A program made the position numbers and the translations under genes. From contig CBDHEI010000002.1 of the NCBI GenBank assembly GCA_965262055.1, positions 3,472,001 to 3,536,000 on the forward strand: a stretch of 64,000 nt of DNA, written 5' to 3'. The notes under the pieces are model-generated. The model saw nothing but the letters and a program-made list of their open reading frames with translations. It made no database searches and had not been told where the DNA came from. Position 1 is the stretch's first letter; each line of letters opens with the position of its first letter. Positions 26,053-35,041 of the stretch are shown here, in pieces. The stretch is from G958296245 sp965262055 (GTDB taxonomy: Bacteria; Chloroflexota; Dehalococcoidia; Lucifugimonadales; G958296245).

Positions 26053-26916
26053 CTACCAATCGAATTCGCTTGACGGTTTGGAAGGGACGAAGACCTGCCT
26101 ACGTTTTTCCTGGAGGGTCATCGCGTCCTCCCCGACCGCCTCGAGTATCTGCCGCGCCTGCTCGACGGTGATGGGCTCAGTTTGCTGGGGCAACTGCTGT
26201 TCGTCCTGCTGGGGCAACTGCTGTTCGTCCTGCTGGGGCGGTTGCTGTTCGTCCTGCTGGGGTGGCTGCTGTTCGTCCTGCTGGGGCGGCTGCTGTTCGT
26301 CCTGCTGGGGCGGCTGCTGTTCGTCCTGCTGGGGCGGCTGCTGTTCGTCCTGCTGAGGTGGCGGCTGTTCGTCCTGCTGAGGTGGCTGCTGTTCGTCCTG
26401 CTGGGGCGGCTGCTGTTCGTCCTGCTGGGGCGGCTGCTGTTCGTCCTGCTGAGGCGGCTGCTGTTCGTCCTGCTGAGGTGGCGGCAGTGGTGGAAGCTGC
26501 GCCAGGGCCAGCTCCAGGTTGTGCTTCGCGTCGATGTGGTCCGGGTCCATCCGCAGCACCTCTTTGTACGCCTCGATTGCCTGGGCATATTGCTGCGACT
26601 GAAAAGAGGCGTTGCCCCGGTTGAAGAACCCGTGCAACCGCAGATCGCTCTCCGCGTACCTCAGCGACTCGTCATAGTTCTCGAGGGAATCCCCATACTC
26701 CTCCAACCGGTACAGTGCGTTCCCCGCGTTGTAATGCGGCTCGCCTGACTCATGGGCGCCCGCCGTCGCTCCTTGGTACGCGTCGAGTGCACTCACATAG
26801 TCACCATTCAGATAAGGCTCGTGGCCCGAGTTGTTGACATGATCAGGCCTCGGGCCACAGGCCAGCAGGCAGAGAGCGAGGGCTGGCACGGCGATCAAGA
26901 CCCTTCGGTCAAACAT
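26053..26916 (-). CDS. batC: BatC-like TPR lipoprotein with Q/D/E/P repeat
   Basis: Starting at ATG 26916 the product has 287 residues: a lipobox signal (PALALCLLACG), three TPR units (HYNAGNALYRLEEYGDSLENY, FFNRGNASFQSQQYAQAIEAY, DHIDAKHNLELALAQ) and then about 12 copies of the octapeptide QQDEQQPP, ending in TVEQARQILEAVGEDAMTLQEKRR, which is the conserved C-terminal BatC motif. The start overlaps the BatB gene by 8 bp. A longer frame up to 27165 is antisense-like noise over the BatB gene and is rejected. The repeat is a flexible acidic linker. Confidence 0.87.
   Translation of the reverse strand: MFDRRVLIAVPALALCLLACGPRPDHVNNSGHEPYLNGDYVSALDAYQGATAGAHESGEPHYNAGNALYRLEEYGDSLENYDESLRYAESDLRLHGFFNRGNASFQSQQYAQAIEAYKEVLRMDPDHIDAKHNLELALAQLPPLPPPQQDEQQPPQQDEQQPPQQDEQQPPQQDEQQPPQQDEQPPPQQDEQQPPQQDEQQPPQQDEQQPPQQDEQQPPQQDEQQPPQQDEQQLPQQDEQQLPQQTEPITVEQARQILEAVGEDAMTLQEKRRQVFVPSKPSSEFDW
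26183..26480 (-). repeat. 24-bp tandem repeat in the batC-like gene, about twelve units
   Basis: Plus-strand unit CTGCTGTTCGTCCTGCTGGGGCGG, with small variants (GGGGCAA, GAGGTGG). It encodes the QQDEQQPP octapeptide on the minus strand. Minor base differences between units show it is older than the 36-bp array at 23024. Confidence 0.9.
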
Positions 26917-27955
26917 GCGCCGCCCTCTCTGCCGTCCACATCCGTCGCCTTCGGTACCAGAGCGACAGGCGGTCGGTCGCCAGCTCTGCCAGGACGAGAG
27001 ACAGTGCGCCTGCGAGAAGGAAGACTTGCAACCGCTCGACCTTCCTTTGACTGAACTCGCTCTGAAAGGCCTCGTCCTGGTACGACCGTATCTCGCCGGC
27101 GAGGCTGGCCATTGCGTCGATCTCCGAGGCCCGGAAGTACCGGCCCCCACCAGCCTCCGCGACACTCCGCAACGTGACCTCGTCTAGCTGCGAGACGACG
27201 GTGCGGCCTTGGGAATCCTTTGGGTAGCCGGTGATCTGGCCCCGGTCGTCGTATTCCGGGACAGGCCCGCCATCGGGAGAGCCGAACCCGACAGTGTATA
27301 TGACCGCATCATCCTTCGCGGCTTGCCGGGCCGCCGCAACGGGATCGCCCTCGTGATTCTCGCCGTCCGTCATGATGACGATGACCCTTTGACTCACCCG
27401 CTGATCGCTGAAGCCCACCATCGCGGTCGCAATCGCCTCCCCGATCACGGTGCCCTGTCGGCTGATCGCACTGGGGCTGGCATTGTGAACGTAGGTCTTG
27501 GCGGTGGCGTAGTCGGACGTCATTGGGAACTGTATGAAACTGGCGCCCGAGAACAGGACGATGCCAACCGAGTCACCTTCCAGCCGTGACATCAGGTCGG
27601 ATGTCTCCAGCTTGGCACGGTCAAGACGAGTGGGCTTTACATCCTCGGCAAGCATACTGCGTGATATGTCCAGGGCAACCATCACCTGCACCCCGCGTTG
27701 CTCGACGATCTCGATGTCGCTGCCCCATTGAGGCCGCGCCAAGCCGACGACTATCAGGACAACGCCGGCAAACCACAGGATGAGCCGAAGGATTCGCATC
27801 GGCAGACTCACTGCCGCACTCAAGCGCTTGACGAGAATCGGGTCGCCGATCCGCTGCACCGACGACGCCCGCCGCGCAAAGCCCCACGCCACCAGCATCG
27901 CCAGCGGCGGAAGTGCGAGCAGGGCAAACAGGTATTGTGGCGCTCCGAATGTCAT
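26909..27955 (-). CDS. batB: BatB-like VWA-domain membrane protein
   Basis: The 348-residue product has two N-terminal membrane spans (about 5-25 and 57-77), a von Willebrand A domain (about 90-290) with the metal-ion-dependent adhesion site DISRS (ALDISRSMLAEDV), a second-loop Thr region (SGASFIQFPMTSDY) and VIVIMTDGENHEGD, and a C-terminal span (about 308-328). This is the architecture of BatA/BatB. MIDAS residues are intact. It sits between the BatA gene (6-bp gap) and the BatC gene (8-bp overlap) in the operon, and should bind partners of the MoxR ATPase outside or inside the membrane depending on topology. Confidence 0.88.
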   Translation of the reverse strand: MTFGAPQYLFALLALPPLAMLVAWGFARRASSVQRIGDPILVKRLSAAVSLPMRILRLILWFAGVVLIVVGLARPQWGSDIEIVEQRGVQVMVALDISRSMLAEDVKPTRLDRAKLETSDLMSRLEGDSVGIVLFSGASFIQFPMTSDYATAKTYVHNASPSAISRQGTVIGEAIATAMVGFSDQRVSQRVIVIMTDGENHEGDPVAAARQAAKDDAVIYTVGFGSPDGGPVPEYDDRGQITGYPKDSQGRTVVSQLDEVTLRSVAEAGGGRYFRASEIDAMASLAGEIRSYQDEAFQSEFSQRKVERLQVFLLAGALSLVLAELATDRLSLWYRRRRMWTAERAAHV

Positions 27956-27961
27956 ATCAGC

Positions 27962-28939
27962 TCACGGCAGCCTTCTAAGCACTGTCTGCGAGAGGACCAG
28001 CTCCACCAGGAGCAGTGCCAGCGCGGGGATCAAGAGCAGGGCCGCGAGTTCCTGATAGCGCGTAAAGTGCAGGATCTCGACATCGGATTTCTCCAGAGAG
28101 TTTATCTCGGCGTAGATGCCCCTCAGCCCCTCCGTATCGGTGGCCCGGTAGAACTTCGCGTTCGTGATCGCAGCGATCTGCTGGAGCGTTTCTTCGTCAA
28201 GCGGGCTCTCCCCAGCTACGTCTCCTGAGGGCGTGCGTTGCCTGCCCACGCCGATTGTGTACAGTTTGATGTCGAGCGCCGCCGCCGCGGTCGCAACCGT
28301 AATGGGATCGAGCTCGCCCGCATTGTTCACACCATCCGTAATCAAGGTCACGAGCTTGCTCTCGACGGTCGAGGCCTTCAGCATGTTCGCGGCCGTCGCC
28401 ATCCCGCTGCCCATGGCCGTCCCATCCTCGATTCCAAGCTGGTCAGCGAGGTGTACGTCTGCCAGGAGACGGAGCAGGGTGGCGTGATCGAGGGTAGGAG
28501 GACTCTGGATGAACGCCTCTCGTGAGAACACCACCAGGCCGATGCGGTCAAATCTGCGCTCCGCGATGAAGTCGGCGATGATCTCCTTCGCCGCCCCCAA
28601 CCTGTTGGGTTCCAGGTCCGTTTCCCCCATACTCCCCGATATGTCGAGCGCGATGGATATGTCCACGCCCTCGCCGCGGATGACCTCCCTCGCATCCCCC
28701 ATCTGCGGCCTGGCGGCGGCAACGATGACCAATGCGAGCGCCAGAAACCGCAGCATTCGAAGTATCGGCATCGCCCGGAGGCGCAGCGATCTGCCGCTGC
28801 CCGAGACGAGCCAAGTATCCGCGTAGGTCATCCCGACCGGCCCCATCTGCCGCCGCCATAAGTACGGCAGCACCGCCGGAACCGCAATCGTCGGCAACAG
28901 GAGGAGCAGCCAAGGCGACTCGAAGGTCAAGTCGCTCAC
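27962..28939 (-). CDS. batA: BatA-like VWA-domain membrane protein
   Basis: This 325-residue protein has spans at about residues 8-25 and 55-75, a VWA domain with intact MIDAS motif DISGS (ALDISGSMGETDLEPN), FSREAFIQSPPTLDH and LVTLITDGVNNAGE, and a final span at about 300-318. It is the first of two consecutive VWA genes, overlapping the upstream BatX-like gene by 4 bp. The sequence LEPNRLGAAKEIIADFI is typical of BatA. It is expected to work with MoxR and BatB in a membrane protein-remodelling complex. Confidence 0.88.
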   Translation of the reverse strand: MSDLTFESPWLLLLLPTIAVPAVLPYLWRRQMGPVGMTYADTWLVSGSGRSLRLRAMPILRMLRFLALALVIVAAARPQMGDAREVIRGEGVDISIALDISGSMGETDLEPNRLGAAKEIIADFIAERRFDRIGLVVFSREAFIQSPPTLDHATLLRLLADVHLADQLGIEDGTAMGSGMATAANMLKASTVESKLVTLITDGVNNAGELDPITVATAAAALDIKLYTIGVGRQRTPSGDVAGESPLDEETLQQIAAITNAKFYRATDTEGLRGIYAEINSLEKSDVEILHFTRYQELAALLLIPALALLLVELVLSQTVLRRLP

Positions 28940-29953
28940 GGTGACACCTCCTGTTGGGTATGTGAACTGTCGTGCGACGACTCATCCACGGAGGGCCTGG
29001 TCCCATCCACTATGTCCCGGGCCTGCACCAGGTCCTCGTAAGCCTCAGACACAGAGGGAGTATAGTTGGAGAATCTAACGAGATCGGCCTTCAGAAGCAG
29101 ACCGACGGCCAGCCGCGCGTTTTTGCGGTCCAGCGACGACCGAGATATGGCGACTCCCAACTCGTCCGTCGTCATGTCGGTCGCATCCTGACGGCTTACA
29201 TCCGCGAGGTACATCGCGTAGATGTAGGTGCGTGTGACCCTGGAGGCGAGGCCGTAGTGCTCGACAAAGTTGCCGTCCCCAGGCAGGTCAAGACGCTCGA
29301 TGCGGTCGAGCTCTTGGACCGCGACCTCCCACGGCGTCCTCGTGTCGGCCACCGGCACAGGAAGGGGCGCCCTCCTGGGTGAGCGACGATGAAGGATGTA
29401 CCCCACAAGACCCAGCGCCGCTAGGGTAGCCAGCGCTGCCATGGCGCGAGCGAAGGGCTGATTCCAGAGGGGTATCGATAGGTCGGATGGCGGTCGGATG
29501 TCCCGCAACTGCTCATCGGACCCGGACAGCACAGATCTCACGATCAGCCGCACCGGAGGGGGTGATGCCTGCTCGACGGCGCCGTCCGGGCTCCGGACGG
29601 ACACCGGCAAATCCGGCGTCTCGAAAGTGCCCGGAGCGAAGATCGTTGCCCTGAGGTGCTGCCGCGTCGTCTCTGTCCCGTCCCCGTTGGAAACAGTCCG
29701 AGCTGGGGTCTGCGACCGGACCTCGAACGACCCCCACTTGGCGCCCCAGCCTGGGAAGCACCACAACTTGCTCGGCGGAGTGGGTCACCTCCAGCGTCAA
29801 GGTCACGATGTCGCCGACAGTCAGCTCGGCGCGGTCGGCAGTGAAAGAGGTGCGGACGCCTGAGGTCGGGGCTTCCTGCGCGAAAGCGGGGCCAGGGACC
29901 CCTACAGTCAAGACCAAGGCGGTTGCCCACGGAATCCAATGCCGGAATTTCAA
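28936..29953 (-). pseudogene. BatX-like signal-peptide/single-span protein, one-base frameshift
   Basis: The N-terminal part starts at a likely TTG at 29953 with a signal peptide (PWATALVLTVGVPGPAFAQ) and a beta domain (SFTADRAELTVGDIVTLTLE). After VVVLPRLG, near 29742-29747, the frame breaks; the rest (AKWGSFEVRSQTP to the stop at 28936) continues in the next frame and includes IFAPGTFETPDLPV, one membrane span (about 145-165) and a cytosolic helical tail. Removing one base from the GGGGC run would give one protein of about 338 residues. The tail resembles the DUF4381-like proteins that occur in MoxR/VWA operons. Real disruption would affect a key member of the Bat complex; an assembly indel is equally possible. 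Confidence 0.75.
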
Positions 29954-29972
29954 GGTCCCAGCACCTACGCAG

Positions 29973-30013
29973 TGTGTGGTGCGCAATACCCAATCGGCCT
30001 TGCGCACCACACA
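29973..30013. promoter_or_regulatory. Perfect 14-bp inverted repeat between DUF58 and BatX-like genes
   Basis: TGTGTGGTGCGCAA at 29973-29986 is exactly complementary to TTGCGCACCACACA at 30000-30013, with a 13-nt loop. It lies just after the DUF58 stop and before the BatX-like start. There is no T-run, so it is not a standard terminator; it could act as an mRNA-processing or stability hairpin, or a protein-binding site. Confidence 0.75.
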
Positions 30014-30017
30014 TTGC

Positions 30018-30905
30018 TCATCGCGACAGCCTCCGAAGACGGTTCTTGAAGAAGGCCCCGACCTCGGCGATGTAGTCTCTTTCAGTCGTTACGCGGACGC
30101 AGTCCACCCCTGCTGCGGCAAATGCCTCGTCCTTATCCTTCTCTAGCCTGACGACCCTTTCGGAGAACGACTTTCTCCACTCCCGGTCGCCTGTGTCGAT
30201 CAAACGCAGGCTCCCACTCTCCGCGTCTTCCAACGCGATAATACCCACGTCGGACATCTCATGCTCCAGCGGATCACTCAGGTCGAACGCCACGACATCG
30301 TGCCGTCGGTTGGTGATCAGCATCGCCTTGCGGTATGACTCCGCGTCAGCCAGGAAGTCGGATACCAGGAATACGATGCTGCGACGCTTGAGCAGCACGT
30401 ATATCGTGTCCAGCGCCAATCTGATATCGGTGCCCCTGCCAACCGGTTGGAACGCGAGCAAGTCGCGCAGCAGGCGCAGCACGTGGCTCCGCCCCTTATG
30501 CGGAGGGACCAGCAACTCCACTCTATCGGTAAAGAGGAGCAGTCCAACTTTGTCGTGGTTCGTCGTAGCAGCAAAGGACATCACGGCAGCGAGCTCGACG
30601 GCCAATTCCCGCTTGAACCAGTTCCTGGTGCCGAACTCTCCGGAACGGCTCACATCGACCACGAGCATGACCGTCAACTCCCGCTCTTCTACGTAGCTCT
30701 TGACGTACGGCTCTCCTGTGCGAGCGGTGACGTTCCAGTCGATAGAGCGTACGTCGTCGCCGGGGTTGTACTGGCGGACCTCGTCGAAGTCCATGCCCCT
30801 GCCCTTGAACACTGAGTGGTATTCGCCCGCGAAGCTGTCGGTGACGAGCTTACGGGTCCTGAACTCGATCCTACGGACCTTCGAGATGAGCTCGCTGGTC
30901 ACCAT
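30018..30905 (-). CDS. DUF58 protein of the MoxR/Bat operon
   Basis: The 295-residue product has the DUF58 core: VFKGRGMDFDEVRQYNPGDDVRSIDWNVTARTG at about residues 33-65, followed by a VWA-like part with LTVMLVVDVSRSGEFGT, VGLLLFTDRVELLVPP, RGTDIRLALDTI and SIVFLVSDFLA. The MIDAS-like DVSRS is intact. DUF58 proteins are regular companions of MoxR ATPases. It follows moxR with a 1-bp gap. It is cytosolic and likely forms a substrate adaptor for the ATPase. Confidence 0.9.
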   Translation of the reverse strand: MVTSELISKVRRIEFRTRKLVTDSFAGEYHSVFKGRGMDFDEVRQYNPGDDVRSIDWNVTARTGEPYVKSYVEERELTVMLVVDVSRSGEFGTRNWFKRELAVELAAVMSFAATTNHDKVGLLLFTDRVELLVPPHKGRSHVLRLLRDLLAFQPVGRGTDIRLALDTIYVLLKRRSIVFLVSDFLADAESYRKAMLITNRRHDVVAFDLSDPLEHEMSDVGIIALEDAESGSLRLIDTGDREWRKSFSERVVRLEKDKDEAFAAAGVDCVRVTTERDYIAEVGAFFKNRLRRLSR

Positions 30906-30906
30906 C

Positions 30907-31902
30907 TCATGGGATCTCCAGGTTGTCGAGGATGCGTTGGACGATCTGCTCGGACGTAACTTCCTGTGCCTGTGCCTCGAAGGTCGTTATTACTCGGTGT
31001 CGGAGGACGTCAGGCGCAATCTGCTTAATATCGTCGGGCGTGACGTAGCCACGACCCTTGAGGAAGGCATACGCCCGGGCCGCAGAGATGAGGAAGAGTC
31101 CTGCGCGAGGCGATGCCCCATAGGAGATGAGGTTCCCAAGGTCGTCCAGTCCCGCCACTTTGGGGTCGCGAGTCGCAACCACAATATTGAGCACGTAGTC
31201 CTGTATCTTCTCGTCCACATGCACCCTTCTCACGATGTCCCGCGCGCCCAGGATGTATTCTGAGTCGACGACCGGTTGCACATCCGGCAGAGGCCCTGCC
31301 GTCATCCGTGCAATCATCTCACGCTCCTCGGAGTATTCGGGATACTCGATGACGACCTTCAGCATGAACCTGTCGACCTGAGCTTCGGGCAGCGGGTATG
31401 TCCCCTCCTGCTCTATTGGGTTCTGCGTAGCCAGGACGAGGAAGGGGGCTTCGATCGGAAACGTCTCATCGCCGATCGTAACCTGCGCCTCTTGCATTGC
31501 CTCGAGCAGTGCGCTCTGCACTTTGGCTGGCGCTCGGTTGATTTCGTCGGCGAGGATCAAGTTCGAGAAGATAGGCCCCTTGTGCACGCTGAATTCGCCA
31601 GTGCTGGGATTGAATATCCGCGTGCCTATCAGGTCTGAGGGCAGAAGGTCGGGAGTGAACTGAATGCGTGAGAAACCGGCCTGGATCGCCTGACCTATCG
31701 TCTTCACCAAGAGGGTCTTCGCCAGACCGGGTACACCCTCCAGCAGAATGTGCCCGTCGGCCAGCAACCCTACCAGGGCCCGCTCCACGAGACGGTCCTG
31801 ACCGATGATTTTCTTCCGAATCTCTGCCTGGAGGGCATGGACGAACCTCGCCTCCCTCTCGACCAGTTCGCCAATCTGACGAAAGCCTGCGAGGTCCACC
31901 AT
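30907..31902 (-). CDS. moxR: MoxR-type AAA+ ATPase
   Basis: This 331-residue ATPase has Walker A GVPGLAKT (residues about 58-65), the MoxR motif GRIQFTPDLLPSDLIG (here SRIQFTPDLLPSDLIG), Walker B LILADEINRAPAK, the sensor-1 ATQNPIEQEGTYPLPEAQ and the C-terminal lid (SPRAGLFLISAARAYAFLKGR). These are full signatures of the MoxR (MRP) family. It is the first gene of an eight-gene minus-strand operon with DUF58 and Bat genes. MoxR/VWA systems act as chaperones that mature or insert cofactors in protein complexes and contribute to stress tolerance; the client here is unknown. Confidence 0.93.
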   Translation of the reverse strand: MVDLAGFRQIGELVEREARFVHALQAEIRKKIIGQDRLVERALVGLLADGHILLEGVPGLAKTLLVKTIGQAIQAGFSRIQFTPDLLPSDLIGTRIFNPSTGEFSVHKGPIFSNLILADEINRAPAKVQSALLEAMQEAQVTIGDETFPIEAPFLVLATQNPIEQEGTYPLPEAQVDRFMLKVVIEYPEYSEEREMIARMTAGPLPDVQPVVDSEYILGARDIVRRVHVDEKIQDYVLNIVVATRDPKVAGLDDLGNLISYGASPRAGLFLISAARAYAFLKGRGYVTPDDIKQIAPDVLRHRVITTFEAQAQEVTSEQIVQRILDNLEIP

Positions 31903-32090
31903 GGAATCTATAGGCTCCTATACCAAGTTGTGGGCCGCGTCGACACTTTTTGCGCGAAGTCCCTGAGCTTGACAGACACCACGGCCAAGCGCAGGTACGA
32001 GTACACGAACAGCGGCGCCATTCTACAACACTCTTTGGACGACGCCCTGTGAAGCCGACAGCAGTTGCTGCGACAGCATCTCTATCTAAC

Positions 32091-32563
32091 CCCGAATCCA
32101 CCGAAGGGCACCGATGGACGGCGTGAGGGCAGCGGAAGGGGGTGGGTGAGGGAGCTACAGGGGAGATGGCCTGGGCTCTTGGGGTAGATGGGAGGTCGGC
32201 GGACGGTCTTCAGTCGCCGCACAGGGCCCCTAAGGCCCTATGCGGGAGTTGCGATGCGCGGGATGGCGAGAGGATACGCAGCAGGGGACTCTCGCGGACC
32301 GGGGTGGCGCGAGATTGCGGGGACGTTGGGTCAGTTGCAGGCTGGCCGTCAGGCCGGGAGTGGAATGGCTTGCAGCCGGGCCAAGGCGCGACTGAACTGG
32401 GTTTTCCAAGGCCAGCGCCGGGGGAGATGCAAAGTGAGGCGGCGCGCCGAGCGGGTGATCCGTCCCACCAGAGCGAAGACCCGCCGCCTGAGGGTCTTGG
32501 TGATCACGGTCCTCTCGCCCAGACCAATCCGCGCCGTCCAGCGGGCCAGGTTATGCGCCATCA
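32091..32563 (-). mobile_element. IS-A copy 4, truncated
   Basis: The first 473 bp match the terminus and transposase 3' end of the copy at 34784, including the last 70 or so residues of the transposase on the minus strand (WTARIGLGERTVITKTLRRR). Similarity stops after GCGCCATCA at 32563. It lacks the rest of the transposase, so it can only act as an end for a transposase supplied by other copies. Confidence 0.9.
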
Positions 32564-32747
32564 ACGCGTTCGGTACGAGATGTTAGAGCTCCTGCTCCTG
32601 TCCCGGAACGATGCCAGACGACTGGAAGAGGCTTCGCCGCGAAGCGCAGAAGATGCTTGACCGCACCTTCCGGCGGGAGTAGCATCAGCCTTGGTCAGAG
32701 TTCAGGGCGTGGGTTGCCCCGAATCGGGTTGAAAGGGGAATTCTCGT
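32564..32747. other. Short leader segment with a possible gene fragment
   Basis: Between the truncated IS-A copy and the nucleotidyltransferase gene there is a short open stretch ending in TAG at about 32684 that encodes MPDDWKRLRREAQKMLDRTF and a few more residues. This looks like the C-terminal end of a gene cut off by the IS deletion. The parent is not recognised. The promoter for the following gene pair should lie here or in the IS. Confidence 0.35.
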
Positions 32748-33539
32748 TTGAAGGTAGTCCTCATCGGGGCCGGACGCGGCAGAAGGCTGATGCCTCTGAC
32801 GGCCTCGGAGCCCAAGAGCTTCACCCCCATAGCCGGCAAGAGGATCCTAGACTGGTCCCTCGAAGCCTTCCGCCAGAACGGCCTGGACAGGTTCGTCTTT
32901 ATCGGCGGATATCTGATGGACGTGGTGCGCAGGTCATACGACGCGTTCGAGTTCGTCGAGAACGCGAACTGGCCCAACGGCAACATCCTGTTCTCGTTGC
33001 TCTGCGCCCGCGACCACCTAGGTGAAGGCTTCTACTCTACGTACACCGACACGCTTTTTCGCCCAGAGGCCGTCGGGCTGCTTAAGGACTCGCCCCACGA
33101 CATAACGCTGGTAATGGATACACTCTGGCGGGACAGGTACCGCTACCGCAGCCAGCACCCCGAGGCGGACGGCGAGAAGATGATCGCCCGCGATGGTGTT
33201 GTTACCCGGATATCCAGGCAGATCCCGTCGGAACACGCCACCGGCGAGTTTACCGGGGTCCTCAAGATGAGCGCAAAAGGTGCGTCTGCGTTCCTCGAAG
33301 TGCACGACGAGCTGTACGCCTCGCTGGGGCCAGAGGGGCTCTTTACCGAAGGTGGGCCGTTTCGCATGGCCTACCTCATCCACCAGCTTGACTACATGGT
33401 CCAGAAGGGCATCGACATACATTGCGTGGCGGTCCCTGGCGAGTATCATGAGATCGACACGATCGAGGACTACGACCTTGCGAGCAGGGAGTGGGGGAAG
33501 GAGATGGGGAGTAAGGAAAGTATAAGTTCCGGAGGGTGA
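32748..33539 (+). CDS. Sugar-phosphate/choline-phosphate-type nucleotidyltransferase
   Basis: The 263-residue product starts at TTG 32748 (after GAAAGGGG). Its N-terminus (KVVLIGAGRGRRLMPLTASEPKSFTPIAGKRILDW) is the nucleotide-binding signature of the NTP_transferase family, with G-x-G-x-R-L and the Lys of EPKSF. YSTYTDTLFRPE provides the usual metal-binding Asp region and the C-terminal EIDTIEDYDLA matches LicC-type cytidylyltransferases, which make CDP-choline or related activated headgroups. Its stop codon overlaps the ATG of the next gene by one base (TGATG), so the pair is translationally coupled. It is cargo of the composite transposon. Confidence 0.85.
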   Translation: MKVVLIGAGRGRRLMPLTASEPKSFTPIAGKRILDWSLEAFRQNGLDRFVFIGGYLMDVVRRSYDAFEFVENANWPNGNILFSLLCARDHLGEGFYSTYTDTLFRPEAVGLLKDSPHDITLVMDTLWRDRYRYRSQHPEADGEKMIARDGVVTRISRQIPSEHATGEFTGVLKMSAKGASAFLEVHDELYASLGPEGLFTEGGPFRMAYLIHQLDYMVQKGIDIHCVAVPGEYHEIDTIEDYDLASREWGKEMGSKESISSGG

Positions 33540-34609
33540 TGACGCGCAAGAAGTTTCCGACTACGGTCGTCGGCTCTATGCCGCGGCCGCAGTATATCAA
33601 GGACCTGGTCGAGGCACGGGTGCCGCCGGAGCGTGACGACGCCGACTTCCAGCGCATGATGGACGCGGCGGTGCCGTACGTGATCCAGATGCAGGAGGCC
33701 GCGGGCGTCGACATCCTCTCGGACGGAGAGTGGCGGCGGATGTCCTACATAGGCGTCATAGCCGACATCTGCAGCGGGTTTGACGTTACGGTCCGGGAAG
33801 TGATGGGGCAGCGCCAGACCTGGCACACTGTGACCGGCGAGGTCGCGGTGGTAAACCCGGGCTGGTTCGCCAGCGAAGCGCGTTTCATCAAAGCCAACAC
33901 CGATCGCGAGGTCAAGGTGGCTCTTCCTTCCCCGTACCTGCTGGGCGAGAGGATGTGGGACCCCGAGCGCTCACGCAGGGTCTACCCGACGCGGAGGGAC
34001 TTCACCGAGGCGCTGGTGCCCCTGCTGCGACAAGAGCTGATGGCCCTTCGGGACGAAGGTGTGGCTATGGCCCAGTTCGACGACCCCCAGCTTTGCATGT
34101 TCGTGGACCCCAAAGTCCGGTCGGCCTACGATGACCCGGAAGGCGAAGCGGACTACTGCGTGGACATGCTGAATCGCGTGGTGGACGGCATCGACGGTAT
34201 CCGGACGGCGCTCCACCTGTGCCGGCGCAACAAGGGCCGAGCGGGCTGGATTGGGGAGGGCGGATACGAACCCATATTGCCGGCCCTGAGCAAGCTAGAT
34301 GTGAACATGCTGATGCTCGAGTTCGCCATGCCGGCCGCGGGAGACAAGCGTGTCCTCAGGGAGTTGCCTGAGCGGTTCGATATAGGGCTGGGCTGCGTCG
34401 ACTGTCGTAGTCCGCACACGGATACACCCGAAGAGATAGCCGAACGGGTGAGGCAGGCCCTCGAGTTCGTCGACCCGGAGCGGATCACGCTTCACCCGGA
34501 CTGTGGGTTCGCCCCCGGCAGCGCTGCGGACATCCCGATGGACGAGGCGTATGCAAAGCTGCGCAACGAGGCGGTGGCTGCAGAGCTGCTACGTGAGGAG
34601 TTCGGATAG
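33539..34609 (+). CDS. MetE C-terminal-like (cobalamin-independent) methyltransferase
   Basis: The 356-residue product has a full set of zinc ligands of MetE-type methyltransferases: His and Cys in ALHLCRRN, Glu in MLEFAMP and Cys in LHPDCGFAPG. The N-terminus KFPTTVVGSMPRP and SDGEWRRMSY are typical of stand-alone MetE-like proteins (about 350 residues, lacking the N-terminal domain of full MetE). Methyl donor and acceptor in such proteins are often not methyl-folate and homocysteine. The ATG at 33539 overlaps the preceding stop. It ends in a clear stop 174 bp before the IS-A copy. Transfer with the nucleotidyltransferase suggests a joint pathway, unproven. Confidence 0.88.
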   Translation: MTRKKFPTTVVGSMPRPQYIKDLVEARVPPERDDADFQRMMDAAVPYVIQMQEAAGVDILSDGEWRRMSYIGVIADICSGFDVTVREVMGQRQTWHTVTGEVAVVNPGWFASEARFIKANTDREVKVALPSPYLLGERMWDPERSRRVYPTRRDFTEALVPLLRQELMALRDEGVAMAQFDDPQLCMFVDPKVRSAYDDPEGEADYCVDMLNRVVDGIDGIRTALHLCRRNKGRAGWIGEGGYEPILPALSKLDVNMLMLEFAMPAAGDKRVLRELPERFDIGLGCVDCRSPHTDTPEEIAERVRQALEFVDPERITLHPDCGFAPGSAADIPMDEAYAKLRNEAVAAELLREEFG

Positions 34610-35041
34610 GCAACAAGGGAGCGACGGCGCTTCGCGAACCGAAGATTCAACAGGGTCCCTGATTGCGATGCGCGTCCGCGACATTGAGAATCCAGAGCAA
34701 GTCCCTGTGATCCTAGCAGCAAGATCGATCCAGGTTGATTAGGGAGCAGTGTTGGTGGCATCCGCCTCTATGTTTCGAGCAAACCCGAATCCACCGAAGG
34801 ACACCGATGGACGGCGTGAGGGCAGCGGAAGGGGGTGGGTGAGGGAGCTACAGGGGAGATGGCCTGGGCTCTTGGGGTAGATGGGAGGTCGGCGGACGGT
34901 CTTCAGTCGCCGCACAGGGCCCCTAAGGCCCTATGCGGGAGTTGCGATGCGCGGGATGGCGAGAGGATACGCAGCAGGGGACTCTCGCGGACCGGGGTGG
35001 CGCGAGATTGCGGGGACGTTGGGTCAGTTGCAGGCTGGCCG

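Noticed and set aside
26182..26748. Plus-strand Leu/Val-rich frame across the batC-like repeat, looking like a membrane protein
   Set aside because: Apparent hydrophobicity is the antisense reading of CTG/GTC repeat units; the minus-strand TPR lipoprotein explains the sequence.
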